In this document: piece by piece, positions 48,353 to 57,428 of the stretch | Numbering within the stretch: position 1 is the stretch's first letter | Layout: every line of letters begins with the position of its first letter | Assembly: GCA_016617785.1 (NCBI GenBank) | Contig: JADILM010000010.1 | Coordinates: 930,001 to 994,000 of the forward strand | Direction of reading: 5' to 3' | DNA: 64,000 bases | Source: Sporobolomyces roseus | Taxonomy: Eukaryota; Basidiomycota; Microbotryomycetes; Sporidiobolales; Sporidiobolaceae | Translations under genes and position numbers: made by a program | Notes under the pieces: generated by a model | What the model saw: the letters and a program-made list of their open reading frames with translations, nothing else | Databases searched by the model: none | Told to the model about the DNA's origin: nothing

Positions 48353-48545
48353 AGGTGGAAAACGACCTGAATTCCGTAAAAAGAGAACAGACTGAATTTG
48401 TACAAGTACAGACACTAGACTCCCTTCCCCTTTTCCCATTTGTACCCCCAAACTTCCCTAAATCTGTACCTAAAAGTAATCTTGTCCATAGGTTACTCGA
48501 CCAGCGAGTGAACCAGCGAGTACAGCGAGAAAGCAAAAGAAAAAG

Positions 48546-49564
48546 CTAAACAATGACTTGAGCACCTTCAAACGATGCGACTCCAGACCAATTCTCTGAG
48601 AGCGGCTCCGGGTGACGAGGATCGTATTCTATTGCGATACTCTCTTGAGCGAGCGCTTGTGACGAGTCTCCAATTGGACCTTCTCCTCCTCCTTCGAACG
48701 AAAAATGATCTGGATGAATCGGAGGTAGTTTGATCGGTTGTACAGCGGGAAGAAGTTGAGCAGCATCGAAAGGCAGAGAGGAGTGGTGTGAAGGAAGAGG
48801 CTGTTCAGGGAGATGGTAAGGATTGACTGATTGAAGTGGTGAAGGCCAAGTCGAAGCTCGAGAATGGAGAAGCCAGTCTGGTCGAGCAGGAGGAGGGTGA
48901 GTGTACACTTCATGGGACTGGTGCTGAGAATAAGGAGTGACGTCGTAGGGAATGTGCGAGTAGTTGTTCGAGGGAAGAAGCGAAGTCGAGGTGGATTCGT
49001 AAGGGAGAAGAGGAATTTCTGGATTCGAAAGGTTGAAATAGTTCTCTCCGTCATGATATTCCTCGAAGGTAGGGGTACTCGTCGAAGGATAGGGTAGGTC
49101 TTGGGGAGGAGGAGGAGGGAGTAGTGCTCGATAAGCTGCTTGTTCCGCATCTCGTTCTGCGATGATAGTTTCCAATTGATGGACGACTTTCTTTAACCTT
49201 GCAATCTCCAACCTGTTCTCGTAGATCGAGATAGGGCCAGGTGTACCTAGTTTTCGTTGACTATCATTGCGAGAGGGTATGGACTCAGCTTCTGAGCGAG
49301 AGGGGAGGAAGAAAGAGACGGAGAAACTCACAGCGGCATCGAAGTCCAGACACACTCGACATCTCGCATAGTACAACCTGCACAAGGGAATGTTCTGCTA
49401 CATTTCGCTTTACGTTTGCGGCACTGGATCAGAGAGGGTGGTGAGTCAGCTTTTGATCAGAGACAACTTTAGACAGGATAGAGACTCACTCCTTCGCAAC
49501 TCATGTGACGTTGAACAACCTTTCCTTTCTGTGCCGGTTTGGTTGCCGTTGCAGATTTGCCCAT
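48546..49564 (-). CDS. Zn2Cys6 transcription factor TF-A (right copy)
   Basis: Three exons (49564-49490, 49423-49332, 49260-48546) give 293 aa, the same length as the left copy. All six zinc-cluster cysteines (CEGC, KAKC, TFPC, AGC, DVEC) and the coiled coil IARLKKVVHQLETIIAERD are conserved. Intron 2 here starts with a normal GTGAGT and is 71 nt. Reading through it would shift the frame, so splicing is obligatory, unlike in the left copy. Differences from the left copy cluster in the Pro/His-rich middle and near the acidic end, and all are substitutions. The divergent neighbour is the Rpr2-like gene. Confidence 0.87.
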
Positions 49565-50209
49565 GTTTAAGATGGAGGAGGAAAGAGGAGTGGAGGTTGG
49601 CGGCAAGAGAGAGAGGAGAAGGTGAGGAGTAGAGACGGTTCTGCTGAATGAGGGTGATTGAGGGTTATTGACTACTTGTCAACTTAAACTTGAGGAGGGC
49701 TGAAGAAGTGGAGGAGATGAGTCGGAAGTGGGAACGAGGGAAAGAGTGGGAAAGAGGGAAGAATTTGATGGAAACCTCCTCTTCTCCCACTCGGTTGATC
49801 CCGCTTTCGAGGCCTATCCGTCGACTGGCAGGGGTACTCGAAAGAGGCGTCTCTTCAACCTTCTCTCTCTGCCGAAGAACAGCTCAAACAAGTCCTTCGT
49901 CGTTCCGCCTTCTCGTCGGAGGTCCTTCTGAGAGCGACATACGCTAACGTCTTGACTGAGTAGAATCCTCTTCTTACGCAAAGAGAGGCGTTTGTCCAAC
50001 GAGAAACCTCATGGTTTTGCGAAATTCTTGTGACTCCTGAAGGAGGAAAGGAAGTTTCCGAGTACACCCGTGCGCAGTTCTTCTTAGTCCGCGCTGGATC
50101 CTCCTCGTCGTTTCGTTGCCCACTTCCGTCGTCCTTGAGAGGTGTTTGCTGACTTGAGAGGGTTTCTTCAAAGGAATGGGCACTTTGACGGCGACTTTTG
50201 AGACCATTG
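49565..50209. promoter_or_regulatory. Divergent intergenic region, TF-A / Rpr2-like (right)
   Basis: Counterpart of 404-1065, 645 bp, with the same AG-rich (minus-strand CT-rich) leader next to TF-A. Several indels separate the copies here. No gene is supported. Confidence 0.45.
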
Positions 50210-51195
50210 ATGCAGCCAGAGGGTGATCGAGTGGATCAAGAGCAGTCTAAAAGCCTCAACGAAGCATCAGAGAGACTGGCAGAGTTGGAAAGAAGATTGA
50301 GAGATCAAGCAAGGTTAAACCTCTTTCTCTCGCTCTTACAACTCACTAGAACTCATTCAAACCCGCTTTTAAGACTCGCTAGATGGATCAAAGTACAGTC
50401 GATCCAGCTACACTCGCCTATCTCCAAAGACTTCCACTCCTCTTCTCTCCTTTCCCTCTCCTTTCCTCCTCTTCATCTCATTCCCTAGCCTCAAGACAGT
50501 CATCTCTACCCTCGAATGAACTATGGACAAAGTGTAGGAGCTGTAGAGCTGAAGTAGTGGGAGGAATCAGCGGATCTTATTGGATTGAGAGAGGTGAATT
50601 ATGGATGAATTGTCAAGGGTGCGGATGGGTCACCAAACAAATTGAGACGAGTGAGAAGGGAAAGGGAAAGGAAGGGTTTGAATCGGTCAAGAAAAGGAGG
50701 AGGCTCAAAGCGAAGAGACGGGAAGAATCGAATTCGCATCCAACCTCTTTCCTTTCGCAACCGACTCCAGTTCACTCTCCTCTCCTCAAGACGAAGCGTA
50801 AGAACGTGGAAGGTACTTCAGAGGGATCACGAGCTATTCCCACGTCAGTTAAGGTCGGATCGTCGACCTCGAAATCGCAAACTCCAACTTCTTCGAATTC
50901 GCTTCTCTCCTCGAAAGCCCTCGACACCGCTCGACTTCTCTCCAGATCAAGCAGTGTATCTTCTATCTCTTTACATCCGCACACCACCTCAGCCTCTCCC
51001 GCTCCGTCCACAGCTCCTCCTGCACCTACTTCACTCGATTCGAAACTTGCTGCGACCAAGAAACGGAAACGAAGTAAACAGCCTAGTGGATTGGCGGAGC
51101 TGCTTGCAAAGAAGAAGAAGGATGACGGATCAGGTGGAGGAAGCGGTGGTGGGGGTGGAGGGTTGGGTTTACAAGATTTCTTGCAGGGATTGTGA
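50210..51195 (+). CDS. RNase P/MRP subunit, Rpr2/Snm1/Rpp21-like
   Basis: ATG 50210 opens a short helical exon (MQPEGDRVDQEQSKSLNEAS). After one intron (donor 50314, acceptor probably at about 50391) the main exon reads VDPATLAYLQRLPLLFSPFP, then a zinc-ribbon-like arrangement ELWTKCRSCRAEVVGG and ELWMNCQGCGWVTKQ. Two CxxC pairs about 30 residues apart, preceded by a helical N-terminus, match the Rpr2/Snm1/Rpp21 family of protein subunits of tRNA-processing RNase P and the rRNA-processing RNase MRP. The rest is Lys/Ser/Pro-rich and ends in a Gly-rich stretch and LQDFLQGL. The tail is much longer than in yeast Rpr2. The N-terminal half is duplicated at 1-403; whether the tail is duplicated cannot be seen. 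Confidence 0.65.
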
Positions 51196-51597
51196 AATGC
51201 TTCATCTGTCTCTCCTTCGTGCGTCTTCTGTTAAGCGCTCGAGTCGCCACGTACCTTGACTGACGGGAGAGGTCGCATTGTAGAACCGGTGTTGACTGCG
51301 TCCGACCTCGTCTTCTTTACGCTCGAATCGGATTCTCTCGCTCGTCCAGCTCGAATCGGTCAGATTTGACATCGCTTCACACATCGTCGCTCGACACCAT
51401 CATATCCTCACCCTTTAAGTCGGAACTACACTAGCGTTGACAAATAAGCATCATCGTAGACTTCGGAGGAAAGCGTTCTCGACCTTTCAGATTCCCCTCA
51501 TCTCGTTCAGTTCCGAGGTCGGGCTTCCCCTCCTCCACTCTCACTCTTCCCCTCCTCTGCTCTCTCTCCCTCAACATATTCTTCACTACCCAAAGGA
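51196..51597. promoter_or_regulatory. Promoter region of the GST gene
   Basis: Between two genes on the same strand. The last 120 bp before the GST ATG are strongly pyrimidine-rich (about 51480-51590), typical of leaders here. No gene seen. Confidence 0.4.
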
Positions 51598-52625
51598 ATG
51601 TCGAAACTCACAATCTACACTTCACCCTCCGCTTTCCCCAACCCTCAAAGAGTTCGACTCTTCGTTCACGAGAAAGGCATTTCCGATAAATTCGACGAAA
51701 AGATCCTCGACATGACTCCCGGTGGAGAACAGAGGAGTTGGAGACATCTCAAAGTGAACCCTTATGGAGAGACCCCTGCTCTCAAGCTCGAGGATGGAAC
51801 TTGCATTTCGGAATCGACTGCTATCGCGAGGTGAGTTTCCTCAATTTTCCGGTGCGACGAGTCACGCTGATGTCACTAGTATTAAAGGTACCTCGACAAC
51901 ACTTACGAAGGACGCAAAATTATGGGAGAAAGTGCAATTGATCAAGCGTGAGTTGACAGATCTTTTCCTTTCTTCGCAAGATATTCTCGGCTTCCTACCT
52001 CATTCACCCTCTCCCGTTGAGATTCTCCTCTTCGATGACGCGTACTACCCTCTGCGCCTACACGAACACTGACTCGAGTGACCTATCCCACAGACTTGAC
52101 CAGCAATGGGATCAACGCATTTTCGTTCACCTCCTCTATCGCTTGACTACCGCTTTCCATGTTCTCCACGAAGGGCTTGGACACAAGCTCGAGCTTACAA
52201 AGAACGAGGAGTGGGGCAGGCACTGTCGTCGAGAAGCGATCGCTACTGCTGGGATGTGAGCGAAACTGATCGGTCTCCTCACACCCAGCTGAACTGACGC
52301 CCTCTTCGTCCGTGCCACAGGATCGATCGACACCTTAGTGATGGGAAACAGTGGATGCTAGGAGGGAACGAGCCCACCTTCGCTGACATTACGCTTTGTA
52401 CCGCAATCGTGAGTTCTTCACTTCCCCTCTTCCCTATCATCTCGAGTTGACCCCTTTCCGAGCAACCTGCAGGCTTTCAGCAAGTTCCCAACGATGGATA
52501 CGGACTTGACGGAACGTTTCGAGTACCTCGAGCTGTTCTGGAAGCGATGGCAAGAGAGGGAATCGTTCAAGAAAGCGTACGCCGACGGCGGGATGTTGGA
52601 AGAACTTGAACACCTCAAGAAGTAA
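51598..52625 (+). CDS. Glutathione S-transferase
   Basis: This is a cytosolic enzyme that conjugates glutathione to electrophiles. ATG 51598 starts the thioredoxin-like domain MSKLTIYTSPSAFPNPQRVR. The glutathione site follows: VNPYGETPALKLEDGTCISE then STAIAR, with the cis-Pro (TPAL) and the E-S pair that bind the glutamyl part. After intron 1 come YLDNTYEGRKIMGESAIDQA, then helical C-terminal-domain exons, including WMLGGNEPTFADITLCTAIA, and the end AYADGGMLEELEHLKK with TAA 52623-52625. Five or six exons, about 230 aa, normal for the family. The sequence resembles fungal Ure2/GTT-like enzymes, but I cannot set the class. The likely catalytic Ser or Tyr is in the SPSAFP loop. It lies just outside the duplication. 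Confidence 0.88.
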
Positions 52626-53238
52626 TGTGATCGTCGTCCATTCGTAGTCTCTTTGTCACTGTCGAAATAACAAGTAGTGCTCTCCCTCTTGCGACCGTCG
52701 AGTCGATCTCGAGAAGGAGGAGCGAAAGAGTAAATTTAGCAGCCTTGATCAGCTTGATTAGTCAGCTGGAGGCTAGATAACGCCCTCCTCGCCGTTCAGG
52801 GCCAGTGAGTGAGCCTTGGAGTGTCGTTGTGGAGTGCAAGACGAGAGAACAGATGAGAAAATTAAACTTGACTTCAGACTATTCACATCGCTCTGACGAC
52901 CGCTCAGTAAGCTGCACTAGCTCAAGAGGAGTCTACCCGTACAGCTCGACATCCTCGCTCTAGCTCATCGTTCCGACTCGTCTCCGATTCTCGCGTCTCC
53001 TTCAGATACTTCAAGCAGTCTCAATCTGCAGCTCTCGGTAAAACACCAATCTAAGGAAGACGGGAAGGCACAGAGTTGCAGTGAGTATAACGACGGGTAT
53101 GGAACAGAAACGAGGAATGCGATAGAAGGGCAGAAACAACGAGGGAGGGGAATCAAGCAAAAATCCCAGGAGACGACAACAGAGTGGATCACAGCTAATG
53201 ACAGAGAAAGGACGAAGGCGGATTTACGAAGTAAGGGA
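52626..53238. other. Convergent intergenic region after the GST gene
   Basis: Two genes end here on opposite strands. Only short frames on both strands are seen; no domain or splice logic. Nothing else is recognised. Confidence 0.35.
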
Positions 53239-54219
53239 TTAAAGAGTAGTAGAATTCGAGGCGTTCCAACTAGTTTTCCTGCTTGCGAGTCTCCTCCACC
53301 CCTCAGCTCGACAGGCCAATACCGCTTCGAAGGATTTGACGACGTGGAGGAGAGCTTCGCTACGAGTGGTCGATGTCGGAGGAGCGAGTTGAGGAGCGGA
53401 TTGAGAATGAGGGAGAGATGCGAAGGGTGAGGGAGAAGTGAATATGAAAAGTGATCGATGTCGGAGAGAGGGCAGTGGAGTCGAGTTCGTGATCGATGAG
53501 AGGGGAGGGATTGAATGACATGGCTGAGAAACGGATCGTTTTCGTCGATTGTGAGGATTCGAGGAGGATCGAGAAGAGGACATTTGGGAACAGGATGGGA
53601 GACGGGGTGAGAGGGATTGAGATCGACGAGGTGTAGGGAGTGAAGGTCGACGGAAACCTTCTTCGTCGAACTGAGACTGAGCGGGAGGTGGATTGTCGAA
53701 GAAGGAAATCGAATTGTCCCGACTCGACTTCGTTCGTTTCAGAGGGTTCGCAGCTTCCTCTACCTCTTCCTCCTCCGCTTCTCTCTCTTCCTTGACTTGC
53801 TCCTGAGGAAAGACAGAGTCTCGTCTTGAAGTCCCGGATGAAGATTTACTGCTGAAACGACGTTTCCTCGACGCTCGCTCGTTTGAATCCGCCGACATGA
53901 TCTCCCTTTCCGTTCCCTCCCATCTCAACTTGAGCATTTCGTATGCTTTGGCGTAGACTTCTGGCTCTGGAGCATCCCCAGCGAGAACGAACGAAGGTGG
54001 AGCGATTTGATGAGGTGAAGGCATTGGAGTTGGATGAAAGAGGTGAGGAGGATGTGCTGAAGGTCGACGGTGCCATGAGTCGGGATTCGTGCTTGATAGG
54101 AGAGGTGAACAGGGGAGAGAGGTAGCGGCGATAGGAGGAATAAAGGTACGAGGGAGTGAGGGAGAACCGTGAACTGATTGAGAGTAACGACGTTCAGGAC
54201 CGACTTCAGCTGCGCACAT
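53239..54219 (-). CDS. Unrecognised Ser/Pro/Arg-rich protein
   Basis: A single open frame of 326 aa from ATG 54219; an upstream extension to 54285 lacks an ATG. I do not recognise the family. The N-terminal third is Pro/Ser-rich. A short helical stretch (PEVYAKAYEMLKLRWEG) at about residues 85-105 is the only part that looks folded. It is followed by a basic patch ASRKRRFSSKSSSGTSRRD resembling a nuclear localisation signal, an acidic run (KEEREAEEEEVEEA), LKRTKSS, and Ser/Arg-rich sequence. A second helical stretch (EALLHVVKSFEAVLACRAEG) lies near the C-terminus. A nuclear, possibly phosphorylated, regulatory protein is a guess from composition. The uninterrupted length and ordered charge blocks support it being real. 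Confidence 0.6.
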   Translation of the reverse strand: MCAAEVGPERRYSQSVHGSPSLPRTFIPPIAATSLPCSPLLSSTNPDSWHRRPSAHPPHLFHPTPMPSPHQIAPPSFVLAGDAPEPEVYAKAYEMLKLRWEGTEREIMSADSNERASRKRRFSSKSSSGTSRRDSVFPQEQVKEEREAEEEEVEEAANPLKRTKSSRDNSISFFDNPPPAQSQFDEEGFRRPSLPTPRRSQSLSPRLPSCSQMSSSRSSSNPHNRRKRSVSQPCHSIPPLSSITNSTPLPSLRHRSLFIFTSPSPFASLPHSQSAPQLAPPTSTTRSEALLHVVKSFEAVLACRAEGWRRLASRKTSWNASNSTTL

Positions 54220-54996
54220 TCTGTCTACCTCTTGTGTATTTAGCGTCGACTTGGCGAGGATATGAGGGAGAACAGTGAGGGGCAAAAGAGCGGAAGGACG
54301 AGGGAAGAGGAAGAAGTTTATCGGAGAAAGGAAAAGTCGGCACGAGGGAGGTTCTTTATTAGAAGTAAGACGGCGAAAGGCGGGGGTCTAGTCGTTAGAT
54401 TGTGTCTTTCGGTAGATAGGAGGGGCTTCGACCGTTCGGAACAAACAAAGAAGGAAAGAGAATTCGACGAGAGAAGACTCGACTTTTTTTCCTTTGATCG
54501 AGGAGTAGGTCAGGTTCTTGTCTCGCTTCCCGCTTCCTTCAGTCTACCGGGAGTAACTCTGGAATCTACTCTGACACGCTCTCTCTCGTGTTGCCACGCT
54601 CTGTTTCCAGACTCTGTGCAATTTAGCACCAAAGTTGCGAAGAAAAAAGTCTAGAACCGAGCTGCGTCCTTCTCTTCTCGGACTCTTCTCTCTCCCCTTG
54701 AAGAACCCAAACTCCAGAACTCGTAATACTGCGTAAATGCAATACAACGTAACAATTGAGCTTCCATCGACCTCAAATGATGAAGTTCGCGAGCGTCTTT
54801 CGTAGAATCATTCTCGTCTCGACCTTAGCTCATCTCGCTTATTCCTCTCGAAGCGAGAACCTAGAAGCGCATGTAGGAGCTACGATCAGGCTATATAAAG
54901 AATCCGTTGAGGCCGTTTTCCGAGAAGAACGCTTCTTTGCGCTTCTCACGAGACGAAGGAGGAGCGACACTTTATTAAGCGAAACGGTTCGAAAAT
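54220..54996. other. Upstream region of the Ser/Pro/Arg-rich gene
   Basis: 777 bp between two minus-strand genes, presumably holding the promoter of the downstream one. The 150 bp nearest the start are purine-rich on the plus strand, which is a CT-rich leader on the coding strand. No further gene is supported. Confidence 0.35.
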
Positions 54997-56899
54997 TTAG
55001 GATTCCACTTCCTCGTACACACTGTCTGATATCTTCTCCATGTCTTGTTTCGACCAACCATCCGGACAATCAATGAATGACCTGAAAATAGAGTGAAAGG
55101 AGAGAGATTAGCAAAATTTCGAACCTGAGCGCAATTTGGTGTTTCGTCTCAATCTCTTCTCCCTTCTTTTCGATCGAAAGAGAGAGAGAGAGCTGGACCG
55201 CAATTCTGTGCGCTCAGAGTGCGAAAGGAGTACTCACCATCCAACGGTGAGGATTCTGTCTTGCGTCGATGCCCCGAGAGCGAAGAAGGCTTTTTGCTCC
55301 AGATCGACATGACCCAACGTGCATCTGTTATAGCCCGCAAGCGTCTTGTTAGATCTGAACTCTGTCCAAGTGAACGAAAGACTTGAGGGCTCACGCGGGA
55401 CAACTATCGGCGACGACTGCGGTGATCGTTTTTGAGGGATTTTTCGTACTTTGTAGCGAGATACACGAGTAGCAATAAGGTGAAGGACTCGCCGATCCCA
55501 TCTGTAGCCCGAGATGTCGTATCGGCAGTGAGACCGCACGTCTACCCTCAGATCCCATCGAGAGAGATTCGACGAGAGGCCGCGCTGAGACTAGGCTTTG
55601 ACCTACGAGTTCGTAAACAGACATGGCAGCGAAGAAGATGTCTTGCCCATCCTGTCGGCAATCGCTAGCTCCTTTCAGTACAAGGGGAACCTCGCGGTAG
55701 TGAAGAGAACGAAAGACAAACATAAAGCTTTGTGCCGCAACTACCATACCCTCCTTTACCTGCAGCGTAGAACGTAGCTATATCATCTCTCACTCATCAG
55801 CTTCAATTCCTTCCCGCGCTCGCTCAAGAAACAGCAAAGCTTACTATCTCCCACCCAAATTTTCCCTTTCCTATCCTCCAACAATTCCTGGTTTGGTTCA
55901 ACGTCGATGTTTCCCATATCAGCATTTGCTCTATCATCGTCTACAGTAGCTGCTGATCCAGTTGCTACAGGGTCTGAAGCGAATTTGCCAGAGAGAGTGA
56001 TCATAGACCATTCGGAAGGCATCTCGTTTGATGTCGAATCGTCGGGAGAAGTGGGCGTCGGTTCTGAGGAGTCTTTGTCGGAATCCTTGTTGGCGACTGC
56101 AGCTTCTGCAGCTTCGGCTTTGTCACGGTATGAGGGCGACTCGGAGTTTGAATTGCCGGAGGAGGAGGAGGGGCTCGGGTCGGAAGAGGAAGATTTCGAA
56201 GGTGAAGGGGAAGCTTGAGAGGTCGAGCCTGTCGGTTTTTCCGATGTGGAGGGAGTCGCAGAGGTCTTCGGCGTGATGGTGACCGACACTTCCTTAGCAG
56301 TGTCGCTTGAGGGAGTTGCGGTTTCGGAGGAGGAGAGAATCGACGATTTTGAGCGATAGTACCATACTCCCAATCCGAGTAAGAGAACGATGACGATCCC
56401 AGCGACGACTGTTGACCAAGATATCGTCAGCAATTGACGTGGAGGAGGGAAGAGGGCGAGCTTACGAAGGATGACAGTTCGATTACTCCCTGTTCGAGGT
56501 CTCGTTTGAACAGGAGCAGGTTGCTTCTCGTCCTCTGCACTATCGCTAGTATCACTCCCGCTCGAAGACGGTCCCGAATCATCGTTGTCGGATACAGCAT
56601 TGTCTGAATCAGAATCTTCTCGTCGATGTCGAGTCTTTTCAAGTAATCGTCAATTCAAAGAATCGCTGAGGACAAGAGAACTGTGGACTCACCCGTTTTC
56701 CTGGTTCATACAATGTCAAAGGCTGCCACTCGGGTCCTGTATCTCCCTTGTAGGCCCTCCTTGATCCCGAGCTCCTTCTCCCCTTCGAGAATTGCGTCGA
56801 ATCCTCCTCCTCCCGCTGCGAGTGAGCTATCTTCCTTCGTTCGTTGTGACCGTGTAGCGGTGCTCTTGCTCGGTCGTCGTAGGAGTATGTTGAGTGCAT
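54997..56899 (-). CDS. Membrane-anchored double-psi beta-barrel (RlpA/expansin-like) protein
   Basis: I join several exons into one minus-strand gene. ATG 56899 starts a basic cytoplasmic-type part (MHSTYSYDDRARAP), ending LTLYEPGKR. Exon 2 (from 56631) is acidic and Ser-rich (TRHRREDSDSDNAVSDN). Exon 3 has one membrane segment, VAGIVIVLLLGLGVWYY, followed by about 150 Ser/Thr/Pro-rich residues, a likely glycosylated stalk. The C-terminal domain begins TTFYAAGKGGYGSCGTKLY and continues DIFFAAMSVYELVG, then TITAVVADSCPACTLGHVDL, RILTVGWSFIDCPDGWS and ends EEVES at 54999-54997. The SCG and DSCPAC...GHVDL motifs with a closing hydrophobic-Trp strand are typical of RlpA-like double-psi barrels (expansin and barwin relatives) acting on cell-wall polysaccharide or scaffolds. 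At least seven exons; junctions in the barrel part are approximate. A type II membrane anchor on this domain is unusual. Confidence 0.7.
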
Positions 56900-57428
56900 T
56901 GAGTGAAGGGTAGAGAGCTGCAAAGAGCTTCGAGAGGAATCTTGGACTTCTTCTCATCCGCGGAGTCCGAAATACAATTTGCTTGAGTTGATCGATGGTG
57001 GAGGGTGCTATTGAGTGGATCCAGGTGGGAGAGAGCAGGTGAAACGGGTTGACGAGAGCGGGAGGAGAGAAAACAAGAGAAAGATAAACCGAAGCAGGAG
57101 AGTCTCGAAACTGGGAGTAACAGTCATGGAGTGCTAGATAGACTCGTGCAGTTCTTAGTGGCTGTCCAAAGCAGGAGAACAGAATTCGAAGTTGTTGGTT
57201 CAAGCGAGAGGAGCGGAACTGTTCCCTTCCGACCGTTTCATTCACAACAAATCACTCGACTCGACTTGAACACTCTCCAAGCTACTTACAAGACTCAAGG
57301 AAACCTCTACAAATCGGCTACACCCTCACGAAGCCGCTAAACCCAAATCCACGCCTTGAGACGCGTTCATCTCTTCTCTCTTTCCCTTCCCTCCCTCTCC
57401 CTTCCAACGCACTGAAGTACTGTTCAGT
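56900..57428. promoter_or_regulatory. Divergent intergenic region, barrel protein / CAC2
   Basis: 529 bp between two divergent starts. The last 80 bp before CAC2 are CT-rich. No gene is supported; the long minus-strand frame across it is a shadow of the barrel gene's first exon. Confidence 0.4.

Larger units (their letters stand above)
40675..50616 (-). repeat. Right arm of the ~10-kb inverted duplication
   Basis: This is the mirror copy of bases 1-9958 with the same five genes in reverse order. Its inner end coincides with the MSH5 stop codon at 40675-40677; beyond that point the two arms no longer align convincingly. Its outer limit lies inside or beyond the Rpr2-like gene and cannot be set, because the left partner runs off the window. 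The arms enclose about 30.7 kb of DNA that is not duplicated within this window. Confidence 0.95.

Noticed and set aside
54756..55076. 106-aa plus-strand frame
   Set aside because: It is antisense to the last exon of the barrel protein; no features of its own.
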